A DNA stretch of 64,000 nt. It comes from Halomonas sp. MCCC 1A13316. GTDB lineage: Bacteria > Pseudomonadota > Gammaproteobacteria > Pseudomonadales > Halomonadaceae. The position numbers were made by a program, and so were the translations under genes. Location of the stretch: assembly GCF_014931605.1 (NCBI RefSeq), contig NZ_CP053382.1, positions 2,046,001 to 2,110,000 of the forward strand, read 5' to 3'. The number at the start of each line of letters is the position of its first letter. Positions within the stretch are counted from its first letter, which is position 1. Under the pieces are notes generated by a model that saw nothing but the letters and a program-made list of their open reading frames with translations, did no database searches and had not been told where the DNA came from. Positions 10,383 to 18,656 of this stretch are shown one piece after another.

Positions 10383-11369
10383 TTGTTACTTCCCCTATTG
10401 GCCGTGGTGGCCGGTCTTGTGCTGCTGGTCTGGAGTGCTGAACGTTTCGTCGACGGAGCGGCGTCGACATCCCGACGCCTGGGCGTGTCACCGCTTCTGG
10501 TCGGCATGCTGGTGATTGGCTTCGGCACCTCCGCGCCCGAGCTGATGGTTTCCTCGTTGGCGGCGGGGCAGGGCAATCCGGGGCTGGCGCTGGGCAATGG
10601 CTACGGCTCCAACATTGCCAACATCGGCTTGATCCTGGGGCTCATGGCGGTCATCTCGCCGCTGGCGGTGCACTCCAGCGTGATTCGGCGTGAACTGCCG
10701 ATTCTGGTGGCGGTGACGTTCCTGTCGGCGCTGCTGATGTGGGGCGGGTTGATCACTCGTCTCGAAGGCACTCTGCTGCTCGTGCTGTTGGCGGCCATGA
10801 TCGGCTTCAGTATCTGGCATGCCCGCCACAGCGGCCCCGACCCGCTTGCCGACGAGACCGAGGAGAGCCTGCAGGCGCATCCCATGACGCTGAAAAGCGG
10901 CGTGATCTGGACTATCGTCGGGCTGCTGCTGCTGGTGCTGAGTTCGCGCGTGCTGGTGTGGGGGGCGGTGGAGATCGCCGTGGGTTTCGGGGTCAGTGAT
11001 CTGATCATCGGGTTGACCATCGTCGCCATCGGCACCTCGCTGCCGGAGCTGGCGTCGTCCTTCAGCGCCCTGCGCAAGGGCGAGCACGATCTGGTGGTGG
11101 GCAACGTGGTCGGTTCCAACCTGTTCAACACCTTGGGGGTAGTGGGGTTGGCTGCGGTCATTCATCCCATCGAGGCCGGGTCCGAAGTCCTGATGCGGGA
11201 CTGGACGCTGATGACAGTGATGACGCTGCTGATGACGGTCTTCGCCATTGGCTGGAAGGGGCGTCCGGGGCGCATCAATCGCCTCGAGGGGGGAATGCTG
11301 CTGACACTGTTCATCGGCTATACCGTGTTCATGGTGCATTTGGTTTTGCGCAGTGCCGGCGCGCTCTGA
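10383..11369 (+). CDS. Calcium/sodium antiporter, CaCA family (YrbG-like)
   Basis: A K+-independent Na+/Ca2+ exchanger-type membrane protein with two inverted-repeat halves, each holding the alpha-repeat signature: GFGTSAPELMVS in the first half and AIGTSLPELASS in the second, both followed by a GNxxGSNxxN motif. There are about ten membrane helices. Start choice: a GAGGAG ribosome binding site at 10371-10376 sits six bases before a TTG at 10383, whereas the in-frame ATG at 10362 has no such site and would place the GAGGAG inside the coding region. I therefore favour TTG, giving 328 residues beginning (M)LLPLLAVVAGL; the ATG version is 335 residues. Monocistronic, in front of the cyd promoter region. 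Confidence 0.9.
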   Translation: MLLPLLAVVAGLVLLVWSAERFVDGAASTSRRLGVSPLLVGMLVIGFGTSAPELMVSSLAAGQGNPGLALGNGYGSNIANIGLILGLMAVISPLAVHSSVIRRELPILVAVTFLSALLMWGGLITRLEGTLLLVLLAAMIGFSIWHARHSGPDPLADETEESLQAHPMTLKSGVIWTIVGLLLLVLSSRVLVWGAVEIAVGFGVSDLIIGLTIVAIGTSLPELASSFSALRKGEHDLVVGNVVGSNLFNTLGVVGLAAVIHPIEAGSEVLMRDWTLMTVMTLLMTVFAIGWKGRPGRINRLEGGMLLTLFIGYTVFMVHLVLRSAGAL

Positions 11370-11696
11370 AGAGTGGATAGCGACTACCTTGCTGCGACAT
11401 CCCGACACAGCAGGAAACAGGGACCCGATGTCAGCGCTCTAGTAGGCTTGGTGAGTAAGCACAGTATGCAGTGACGAGTTTTGATTCACGTCAGTGTCAT
11501 GCCATGTAGGGTTTTGTAAGTATCGGCACCCTGCATGGCTGCCTGTTCTAGGCTCTTGAAAAAAACCAGCCGAGTGTCGAGGTGAAATGCGTCACGGACA
11601 TGTCCAGGAAGGACGTGGTCGGAAGCACAAGAACAGCACCCCGTGTGCTTTCGCATCCCTTGAGACGTTGACTCTTTCGCAGCCAAGAGGTACGTC
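11370..11696. other. Intergenic region ahead of cydABDC
   Basis: 327 bases without a supported gene. It holds an imperfect 12-base inverted repeat (listed separately) and a weak FNR/ANR-like sequence TTGATTCACGTCAG at 11481-11494, whose left half is perfect (TTGAT) but whose right half matches only 3 of 5 positions. An AGAGG element just before the cydA ATG (AAGAGGTACGTC) is a plausible ribosome binding site. No convincing intrinsic terminator for the upstream antiporter gene was seen. Confidence 0.5.
11501..11539. promoter_or_regulatory. Inverted repeat in the cydA upstream region
   Basis: GCCATGTAGGGT (11501-11512) and ACCCTGCATGGC (11528-11539) are inverted copies with a single mismatch that would still pair as G-U in RNA, separated by 15 bases. 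No T-run follows, so it is not a typical terminator. It could be a protein-binding site or a structured 5' leader about 160 bases before cydA. Function is inferred from position only. Confidence 0.4.
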
Positions 11697-13109
11697 ATGG
11701 AGCTTGATCCCGTATTGCTGTCGCGATTGCAATTCGCTTTCGTCGTGTCCTTCCATGCCATCTTCCCGGTCTTCACTATCGGACTGGCCTCCTATATCGC
11801 CGTGTTGCATGGGCTTTTCTACAAGACCCAGAACCCGGCATGGGATCGCCTGGCGCTGCTGTGGACCAAGGTCTTTGCCGTCGCTTTCGGCATGGGGGTG
11901 GTATCAGGCATCGTGATGTCCTTCCAGTTCGGCACCAACTGGAGCAACTTCTCCCAGGCGAGTGCCAACTTCATCGGGCCGCTGCTGAGCTACGAGGTAG
12001 TCACCGCCTTCTTCCTCGAGGCCGCCTTCCTCGGCGTACTGCTGTTCGGCCGCGGCCGTGTGGCTCAGGGCGTGCATCTGTTCGCCGCCATCATGGTCGC
12101 ACTGGGTACCTTCATCTCCACCTTCTGGATCCTGGCCGCCAATAGCTGGATGCACACCCCGGCCGGAGTCGAGCTGGTTGAGGGCACCTTCCGGGTCACG
12201 TCGTGGACCGAGGCGATCTTCAATCCCTCGTTTCCTTTCCGACTGGCGCACATGGCGGTGGCGTCGTTCATCACGGGCGGTTTCGTGGTCGCCGGGGTGA
12301 GTGCCTGGTACCTGCTGATCGGCCGCGACGTGGAGGCTAACCGCAAGGCGCTTTCGATGTGCCTGTGGATGCTGCTGGTGCTGACACCGACTCAGGCGCT
12401 GGTGGGCGACTTCCATGGCCTCAATACCTTCGAGCATCAGCCGGTCAAGCTCTCCGCCATGGAGGGACACTGGGAAACTCGGCGCGCCGCGCCGTTCCTG
12501 CTCTTCGCCGTGCCGGACCAGGAGGCGCAGGAGAACCGCTTCGAAATCAGCATTCCCTATGCGGCGAGCCTGATCCTGACGCATGACCCGAACGGCGTGG
12601 TGCCGGGGGTGAACGAGGCTCCCCGGGAGGAACAGCCGCCGGTCGCGATCGTGTTCTGGTCGTTTCGCGTGATGGTCGGCCTCGGCCTGCTGATGATCGC
12701 GGTTTCGCTGCTGGGACTGTACCTGCGTCGCGGCGGTCGGGTCTACCGTTCGCGCCCCTATCTGCAGACGCTGCGACTGATGTCCGTCACGCCTTTCGCT
12801 GCCGTACTTGCCGGCTGGATCACCACCGAGTCGGGGCGGGCGCCGTGGCTGGTCTATGGCATGATGACGCATGCCGAGGGCGTCACGCCTTCGCTGACCG
12901 GTGGCATGGCGCTTTTCACCCTGCTCGGCTACATGGCGGTCTACGGGGTGGTCTTCTATGCCGGTACCTACTACCTGACGCGGGTCATCCGCTACGGCAT
13001 GCTGGAGAAGGGCGAGGAGGAGATGATCGACGACTTCGAGACCCCGAAACGACCTTGGTCGGCGACCCACACCCCGTTCGACGACGAGCCGTCCAAGGAG
13101 GGAGCTTGA
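11697..13109 (+). CDS. cydA: Cytochrome bd ubiquinol oxidase subunit I (short Q-loop, CioA-like)
   Basis: The 470-residue haem-bearing, quinol-oxidising subunit of a bd-type terminal oxidase in the inner membrane. The haem b595 ligand His is at residue 20 (FVVSFHAIFPVFTIG), the haem b558 ligands are the His of RLAHMAV (about 185) and the Met of RVMVGLG (about 325), and the Q-loop quinol-binding segment HQPVKLSAMEGHWE lies near 243-256. The E. coli protein has about 522 residues with a long Q-loop; this one lacks that insertion, as in the CIO subgroup. The GRxPW signature appears as GRAPW. It is the first gene of cydABDC. Expression would be expected to respond to oxygen limitation or respiratory inhibition, but no convincing operator was identified. 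Confidence 0.95.
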   Translation: MELDPVLLSRLQFAFVVSFHAIFPVFTIGLASYIAVLHGLFYKTQNPAWDRLALLWTKVFAVAFGMGVVSGIVMSFQFGTNWSNFSQASANFIGPLLSYEVVTAFFLEAAFLGVLLFGRGRVAQGVHLFAAIMVALGTFISTFWILAANSWMHTPAGVELVEGTFRVTSWTEAIFNPSFPFRLAHMAVASFITGGFVVAGVSAWYLLIGRDVEANRKALSMCLWMLLVLTPTQALVGDFHGLNTFEHQPVKLSAMEGHWETRRAAPFLLFAVPDQEAQENRFEISIPYAASLILTHDPNGVVPGVNEAPREEQPPVAIVFWSFRVMVGLGLLMIAVSLLGLYLRRGGRVYRSRPYLQTLRLMSVTPFAAVLAGWITTESGRAPWLVYGMMTHAEGVTPSLTGGMALFTLLGYMAVYGVVFYAGTYYLTRVIRYGMLEKGEEEMIDDFETPKRPWSATHTPFDDEPSKEGA

Positions 13110-13111
13110 TC

Positions 13112-14122
13112 ATGGAAATGTTCGACCTGTCGCTGATCTGGGCGCTCATCATCGGCTTCGCCATCATGATGTACGTGCTGATGGATGGCTTCGATCTAGG
13201 GCTCGGTATCCTCTTTCCATTTGCACCGGATGAAGACGCGCGAGACGTGATGATGAACTCCGTCGCGCCGGTGTGGGATGGCAACGAAACCTGGCTGGTA
13301 CTCGGTGGGGCCGGGCTGCTGGCGGCCTTCCCGCTGGTTTATTCGGTGTTCCTGCCGGCGCTCTATATCGGCGTGTTCCTGATGCTGGCGGGGTTGGTGT
13401 TTCGCGGCGTGGCCTTCGAGCTGCGCTTCAAGTCGCGCCGCGGCCTGCGCGGTCGGTGGCTGTGGAATCTCGCTTTCAGCGGCGGCTCGGCCGTGGCGGC
13501 TTTCGCCCAAGGGGCCGTGGTGGGCACCTACATACAGGGCTTCGCTACCGAGAACAGGGTCTACGTGGGCGGTCCGTTCGACTGGCTGACGCCGTTCACC
13601 GTGCTGACCGGTATCGGCATCATGATCGGCTATGCGCTGCTCGGTACCACCTGGCTGATCCTCAAGTCGGAGGGGTATATCCAGCAGTGGGCCTTCCGCC
13701 TGACCACGCCGCTGCTGCTGGCCGTGCTGGTGATCTTCGGCATCATCAGTTTCTGGACGCCGCTGGTGAATGAGATGGTCTGGGAGCGCTGGTTCGGTCA
13801 CCTCCACGTGATCTGGCTACTGCCGGCACTGACCCTGCTGTGCATGTTCACGGTGTATTGGGCGTCACGTCGCGGTCACGAGGTGCTGCCGTTCATCGCC
13901 ACGCTGGGCATCTTCCTGTTCACCTACCTGGGCCTGGTGGTCAGCAAATGGCCCTGGATCGTGCCGCCCAACTACACCATCTGGGATGCCGCTTCGGCGC
14001 CCGAATCGCAGCTCTTCCTGCTGATCGGCGTGCTCTTCGTGCTGCCTTTCGTGCTGTTCTATACCTTCTGGTCCTATTGGATATTCCGCGGCAAGGTGCG
14101 TGTCGGCGAAGGCTACCATTGA
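13112..14122 (+). CDS. cydB: Cytochrome bd ubiquinol oxidase subunit II
   Basis: The 336-residue partner of CydA, with about eight membrane helices and the family opening MDGFDLGLGILFPF plus SVAPVWDGNETWLVLGG near residues 49-65. It starts at the ATG at 13112, two bases after the cydA stop, with AGGAGGG about 10 bases upstream, so cydA and cydB are coupled. Together they oxidise quinol and reduce oxygen to water without pumping protons. The gene is followed at once by both subunits of the CydDC exporter needed for bd assembly, a complete four-gene set. Confidence 0.95.
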   Translation: MEMFDLSLIWALIIGFAIMMYVLMDGFDLGLGILFPFAPDEDARDVMMNSVAPVWDGNETWLVLGGAGLLAAFPLVYSVFLPALYIGVFLMLAGLVFRGVAFELRFKSRRGLRGRWLWNLAFSGGSAVAAFAQGAVVGTYIQGFATENRVYVGGPFDWLTPFTVLTGIGIMIGYALLGTTWLILKSEGYIQQWAFRLTTPLLLAVLVIFGIISFWTPLVNEMVWERWFGHLHVIWLLPALTLLCMFTVYWASRRGHEVLPFIATLGIFLFTYLGLVVSKWPWIVPPNYTIWDAASAPESQLFLLIGVLFVLPFVLFYTFWSYWIFRGKVRVGEGYH

Positions 14123-14126
14123 GCCC

Positions 14127-15791
14127 ATGACGCGCGACGCCGGCAGGGAAGCTTCACCGAAAAGCTGGCTGGCGGCTCATGCCGCCGGACAGCGTCGCTG
14201 GCTGGGCCTGGCGGCCACCGCCGGTTTCCTCGTCGGCCTGCTGACGGTCGTGCAGATGGTGCTGCTGGCTTTGATCGTCAGCCGCCTGCTGATCGATGGC
14301 ACCTCGCTGGCTGCGCTGAGCTGGGCCTTTCTCTCTCTGGTAGCCGTACTGATCGCGAGGGCGCTGTGTCAGTGGGGGCAAGAGGTAGCCGGCCAGGAGG
14401 CGAGCCTGCGCATTCGTCACTCGGTGCGTGGCGAGTTGCTGGGCCATCTTGCCGCGATGGGGCCGGTGAGAGCGGGGGCTCGTCATTCGGGCGCGCTGGC
14501 CAATCAGCTGGTCGAGCAAGTCGAGGCGCTCGACGGCTACTTCGCCCGCTTCCTGCCGCAGCTGCGCCTGAGCCTGGCCATCCCTTTGCTGATTCTCGTC
14601 GTCGTGATGTGGCTCGATTGGCTGGCCGCGCTGTTTCTGCTGCTGGCCGCGCCCTTGATCCCGCTGTTCATGGCGCTGGTGGGCATGGGCGCCGAGCGGC
14701 TCAATCGCGAACAGTTTGCCGCCGTCAGCCGTCTTTCAGGGCATTTCCTCGACCGTATACGCGGTATCGCCACGCTGCAGCTCTTCCATCGCACCCGCGA
14801 AGCCGGCGTGGAGGTTCATGAGGCGGCGGACCGCTATCGGCGCCTGAGCATGCGCACGCTGCGGTTGGCCTTTCTCTCCTCGGCGGTACTCGAGTTCTTC
14901 GCTTCGGTGGCGATCGCCGTGGTCGCGATCTATGTGGGCTTCGGCCTGCTGGGATACATCGACTTCGGCCCCGCGGAGGAGCTGTCGCTGTTCAGCGGCC
15001 TGCTGGTGCTGCTGCTGGCGCCGGAATTCTTCCAGCCGCTGCGAACCCTGGCGCAGCACTACCATGACCGTGCGGCTGCCCTGGGTGCCGCCGATGGCAT
15101 GCTGGCGCTGCTTGGCGAGCCGGTACGAGCGCCGGCCGACGCTACGGTGCCGCCGTCCTCTGCGGATCGGCTGGTCGTAATGGATGACGCAACGCTGGCC
15201 CATCCCGGGCGCGGTCGGGTGCTGGGGCCACTCACTCTCGAGGTGACCGCCGGCGAGACGCTGGTCGTCAGCGGACCCTCCGGGGCCGGCAAGTCGGCGC
15301 TGCTGCAACTCCTGGCGGGCTTCGTAACGCCCGACGAGGGTGAGCGGCGCATTCAGCCGGGACTGAAGATCGCCTGGATGGATCAGCGCCCGGTGCTGAT
15401 CCACGGCAGTCTGGCCGACAACCTTCGCCTGGCCGCCCCCGAGGCGAGCGAAGCCGATATGCAGAGGGCACTCGAGCGTGCCGGGCTGGCCGAACTGGTC
15501 GCCACGCTTCCGCTAGGGATCGATACCCGACTGGGAGAGCGGGGTGCGGGACTGTCGGGAGGTCAGGCACAGCGCCTTGCACTGGCTCGCGTCTTTCTCT
15601 CTGATGCCGATCTGGTGCTGCTCGACGAGCCCACCGCGAGCCTCGACGAAACGAGCGAAGCACGGGTCATCGAATCGCTGCAAAGCTTGATCGAGGAAGG
15701 CAGGACTTTGATCATCGCCACCCATCACCCGGCGCTGATGGCAATGGCCAGCCGGCGGTTGGCGCTCGCCGAAGGTCGCTTCCAGCCATGA
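14127..15791 (+). CDS. cydD: Thiol reductant ABC exporter subunit CydD
   Basis: A fused membrane/ATPase half-transporter of 554 residues. Six membrane helices occupy roughly residues 1-310. The ATPase domain has Walker A (GPSGAGKSALLQLL), signature LSGGQAQR and Walker B LVLLDEPTASLDE. With CydC it exports glutathione/cysteine to the periplasm, required for haem insertion into the bd oxidase encoded upstream. I favour the ATG at 14127, four bases after the cydB stop; a GTG at 14100 would overlap cydB and add nine residues. The last four bases overlap the next gene (ATGA), which is the order and coupling expected for cydD-cydC. Confidence 0.92.
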   Translation: MTRDAGREASPKSWLAAHAAGQRRWLGLAATAGFLVGLLTVVQMVLLALIVSRLLIDGTSLAALSWAFLSLVAVLIARALCQWGQEVAGQEASLRIRHSVRGELLGHLAAMGPVRAGARHSGALANQLVEQVEALDGYFARFLPQLRLSLAIPLLILVVVMWLDWLAALFLLLAAPLIPLFMALVGMGAERLNREQFAAVSRLSGHFLDRIRGIATLQLFHRTREAGVEVHEAADRYRRLSMRTLRLAFLSSAVLEFFASVAIAVVAIYVGFGLLGYIDFGPAEELSLFSGLLVLLLAPEFFQPLRTLAQHYHDRAAALGAADGMLALLGEPVRAPADATVPPSSADRLVVMDDATLAHPGRGRVLGPLTLEVTAGETLVVSGPSGAGKSALLQLLAGFVTPDEGERRIQPGLKIAWMDQRPVLIHGSLADNLRLAAPEASEADMQRALERAGLAELVATLPLGIDTRLGERGAGLSGGQAQRLALARVFLSDADLVLLDEPTASLDETSEARVIESLQSLIEEGRTLIIATHHPALMAMASRRLALAEGRFQP

Positions 15792-17545
15792 GCAACCGCC
15801 AGTACGAGCCCATGCGTGACGAATCGCTGCGGGTAACGCTGGCTCCCTGGCTGCGGCTGCTTGGGCGCCGCCCGCGGCGGCTCGCCATCGGTGTGCTGCT
15901 GCTGATGCTGACGGTGTTTTCGGCCGTTGGCCTGCTGGCGCTGTCGGGCTGGTTCATTACCGCTAGTGCTCTGGCCGGGCTGGCCCTGGCTGCGGGCCTC
16001 GCTGCCAGCCTCGACGTATACGTGCCCGGCGGGGGGATCCGGTTCTTTGCCCTCAGCCGCACCGTGGCGCGTTACCTGGAGCGGCTCTACAACCACGACA
16101 CCGTGCTGCGCCTGCTCGCCGACCTGCGTGGTCGCATGTTCTCCGCCATGGCCGGGCTCGATGACTGCAGTCTGGCGCGGCAACGCGCAAGCGACTGGCT
16201 CAATCGCATGACCGCCGACATCGATACCCTCGATAGCCTCTACCTGCGTCTGCTGGCACCGCCGGCGGTGGCGCTGGCGGCGGTACTGCTGGTCTCGGCC
16301 TTTCTGGCGCTGTGGGTCCCGGCGGTGGGGCTAGCACTGGCCGCGCTGCTGCTGCCTGCCTGGGTATGGCTGACCGCTGGGCAGGCGTGGCTGGGAATGG
16401 CCGCGAGCCGACGCCAGGTGGGGCATCTCCAGCGCTTGCGCAGCCAGGCGATCGAGCATCTGGGAGGGCTTGCCGAACTCGAGGCCTACGGCAGCCGGGC
16501 CTGGCATCGACGCGGATTCGGCAAGCTGGAGGAGGCGCTGCGGCGTGACCAGCGCCGCACCGGCAGGTTGGCAGGCTTCGGCTCCGCCCTGGTGAATCTG
16601 GTGGTGGGGCTGGGCATGGTGATGGCGCTGTGGCTGGCCGCGATGGCCTGGCAGCAGGACGCGATCAGCGGTGCCGTCATGGTCATTATGCCGCTGGCAG
16701 TACTCGCCATTGGCGAAGCGCTGGGCTTGTTGCCTACGGCCTTCGCTCAACTGGGGGCGACCCGAGGCGCGGCCGAGCGGCTCAACGCGGTAGAGCGGGC
16801 AAGTGAGAGGGTGTCCGATTCGGGCAGCGTGGCTCTTCCCTGCGGCGCCTTGTCCGTCGGGCTGAAAGCCGTCGACCTGCATTATCCCGATGCGCTCACG
16901 CCCGCGCTGCGAGATATCGAGTTGGAGCTAGTGCCTGGCGAGAGGCTGGCGCTGACCGGTGCTTCCGGTGCCGGCAAGAGCAGCGTGGCGGCGCTGCTGA
17001 CCCGCCGCCTACCACCCAGCCGAGGGGAGATAACCCTTGGCGGCGTGCCGCTGAAAAGAGTCAACGAGCAGTCGTTGCGCGAACGCGTGGCGATATTGGG
17101 GCAGCGCATCGACCTGTTCCAGGACAGCCTGGCGGCCAACCTGCGACTGGCAGCGCCGGGTGCCAGCGAATCCCGGTTGTGGCAGGCCCTGGAGTGGGTC
17201 GACTTGGCGGAGTGGGCCGGCAGCCTGCCGCACGGGCTTGCCACGATGGTGGGTGAGGGAGGACGAGCGCTCTCCGGTGGGCAGGCACGACGCCTGGCCC
17301 TGGCGCGGCTGTGGCTGCGAGACCCGGGGTTGGTTATTCTCGATGAACCCTTTGCCGGCCTGGACGCGGCAACCGTATCCCGGCTCTTGCCGCGGCTGGA
17401 TGGTTGGCTCAGGGGGCGCAGCGTTCTCTACCTGGTGCATCAACTCGATGGTGGGGCATTCGAACCGCCAGGCATCACCCGGGAATGGCGTCTCGAGCAG
17501 GGAGAATTGACCGTTTGCGCAAAATCCTTCTATCCATCAGGATAA
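15788..17545 (+). CDS. cydC: Thiol reductant ABC exporter subunit CydC
   Basis: The 585-residue second half of the heterodimeric CydDC exporter. It has an N-terminal six-helix membrane domain (first helix LAIGVLLLMLTVFSAVGLLA), then an ATPase domain with Walker A GASGAGKSS, signature LSGGQARR and Walker B LVILDEPFAGLD. The ATG overlaps the cydD stop by four bases. The conserved segment LSGWFITASALAG after the first helix is typical of CydC. The protein acts in the inner membrane to move reductant into the periplasm for cytochrome bd and c maturation. Confidence 0.93.
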   Translation: MSNRQYEPMRDESLRVTLAPWLRLLGRRPRRLAIGVLLLMLTVFSAVGLLALSGWFITASALAGLALAAGLAASLDVYVPGGGIRFFALSRTVARYLERLYNHDTVLRLLADLRGRMFSAMAGLDDCSLARQRASDWLNRMTADIDTLDSLYLRLLAPPAVALAAVLLVSAFLALWVPAVGLALAALLLPAWVWLTAGQAWLGMAASRRQVGHLQRLRSQAIEHLGGLAELEAYGSRAWHRRGFGKLEEALRRDQRRTGRLAGFGSALVNLVVGLGMVMALWLAAMAWQQDAISGAVMVIMPLAVLAIGEALGLLPTAFAQLGATRGAAERLNAVERASERVSDSGSVALPCGALSVGLKAVDLHYPDALTPALRDIELELVPGERLALTGASGAGKSSVAALLTRRLPPSRGEITLGGVPLKRVNEQSLRERVAILGQRIDLFQDSLAANLRLAAPGASESRLWQALEWVDLAEWAGSLPHGLATMVGEGGRALSGGQARRLALARLWLRDPGLVILDEPFAGLDAATVSRLLPRLDGWLRGRSVLYLVHQLDGGAFEPPGITREWRLEQGELTVCAKSFYPSG

Positions 17546-17570
17546 GGGCATAAAGGTGATGAGGTGTAAC

Positions 17571-18566
17571 ATGCGCGACTTCCTGAAGCGACTGCCAAAG
17601 GCCGAACTCCACTTGCATATCGAGGGCTCGCTGGAACCAGAGCTGATGTTTGCTCTGGCCAGACGCAACGGGGTCGAACTGCCCTTCGATTCTATCGAGG
17701 CGGTGCGTGCAGCCTATGATTTCCAGGACCTCCCTTCTTTCCTCGACCTCTATTATCAGGGCATGAGCGTTCTCAAGCGCACCGAGGATTTCCACGACCT
17801 GGCCATGGATTACTTCCGGCGTGCACATGCCGAAGGGGTGGTGCACGTTGAGATGCACTTCGACCCCCAGGCGCACCTGGCCCGTGGCATCGAGCTCGAC
17901 GTCGTCATGGAAGGATTGAGCCTGGCCCGGCGCGAGGCCGAGCGCGAGCTGGGCATGTCCACGGCATTGATCATGGCCTTCCTGCGCGACCGACCCGCCG
18001 ACGAGGCGATGAAGGTGTTGGAGAGCGCCGCCCCCTACTGGGAGATGCTCGACGCCGTGGGGCTCGACAGCGCCGAGCGAGGCCATCCGCCCTCCAAGTT
18101 CACGGACGTCTTCCAGCGCGCGAAAATGCTGGGCATTCCCCGGGTCGCTCATGCAGGGGAGGAGGGGCCGCCCGAATATATCCGCGAAGCCCTGGACCTA
18201 CTCGATGTATGCCGAGTCGACCATGGCGTGCGCTGCCTTGAGGATCAAGAACTGGTCGCCCGGCTGCGCGACGAAGGCGTGGTGCTTACCGTCTGCCCGC
18301 TATCCAACGTGCGCCTGAAGGTGGTGGAAAATATGCAGGAGCACCCCTTGCCCCAACTGCTCGATGCGGGGCTCCGGCTGACGCTCAATTCGGACGACCC
18401 GGCCTACTTCGGTGGCGGCATGCTGGACAACTTCGTGGCCTGCCATGAGGCTTTCGGCTGGTCGCGCGAGACCTTCATCCAACTCGCCGGTACCGCCATC
18501 GAGTCCGCCTTCATGAGCGACGTGCGTCGACTCGAACTGCATCGGCAGCTGGCTGCCAGCGCCTGA
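17571..18566 (+). CDS. Adenine deaminase (adenosine deaminase superfamily)
   Basis: A 331-residue zinc-dependent amidohydrolase. Metal and catalytic residues are visible: HLHIEG near the N-terminus, HAGEEG in the middle, VDHGVRC and NSDDPAYFGG. The DDPAYFGG form and the early PKAELHLHIEGSLEP match the bacterial/fungal adenine aminohydrolase subgroup better than true adenosine deaminase, so adenine to hypoxanthine plus ammonia is the likely reaction. I chose the ATG at 17571 because GAGG lies about seven bases upstream; earlier GTG/ATG codons at 17556 and 17559 have no proper spacing. It starts 26 bases after cydC, so read-through from the cyd operon is possible. It converges on a purine permease gene, which supports a purine role. 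Confidence 0.85.
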   Translation: MRDFLKRLPKAELHLHIEGSLEPELMFALARRNGVELPFDSIEAVRAAYDFQDLPSFLDLYYQGMSVLKRTEDFHDLAMDYFRRAHAEGVVHVEMHFDPQAHLARGIELDVVMEGLSLARREAERELGMSTALIMAFLRDRPADEAMKVLESAAPYWEMLDAVGLDSAERGHPPSKFTDVFQRAKMLGIPRVAHAGEEGPPEYIREALDLLDVCRVDHGVRCLEDQELVARLRDEGVVLTVCPLSNVRLKVVENMQEHPLPQLLDAGLRLTLNSDDPAYFGGGMLDNFVACHEAFGWSRETFIQLAGTAIESAFMSDVRRLELHRQLAASA

Positions 18567-18580
18567 GGCAGATACGAAAA

Positions 18581-18600
18581 CCTCCGGGCTGGGCCGGAGG
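18581..18600 (-). terminator. Hairpin with T-run on the minus strand
   Basis: CCTCCGG and CCGGAGG form a perfect seven-base stem around a six-base loop. Read on the minus strand it is followed by TTTTCG, so it can act as a second terminator for the permease gene 18657-20033. On the plus strand no T-run follows. Confidence 0.55.
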
Positions 18601-18623
18601 AAGGAAAAGTATATCGACAATAA

Positions 18624-18651
18624 GCGGGGCCGGCTGATATGCCGGCCCCGC
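18624..18651. terminator. Strong hairpin between convergent genes
   Basis: GCGGGGCCGGC and GCCGGCCCCGC form a perfect 11-base stem (12 with the flanking A-T pair) around a six-base loop. It lies immediately after the stop of the minus-strand permease and 58 bases after the stop of the plus-strand deaminase, so it probably serves as a bidirectional terminator, although T-runs are poor on both sides. Confidence 0.65.
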
Positions 18652-18656
18652 TGGCT

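Noticed and set aside
11481..11494. FNR/ANR site TTGATTCACGTCAG upstream of cydA
   Set aside because: Only the left half matches; the right half has 3 of 5 bases. Kept as a remark in the intergenic entry and not called as a site.
11486..11776. Minus-strand frame of 96 codons overlapping the cydA start
   Set aside because: No ribosome binding site or recognisable domain, Ser/Thr/Lys-rich shadow-like composition, and it overlaps a certain gene start.
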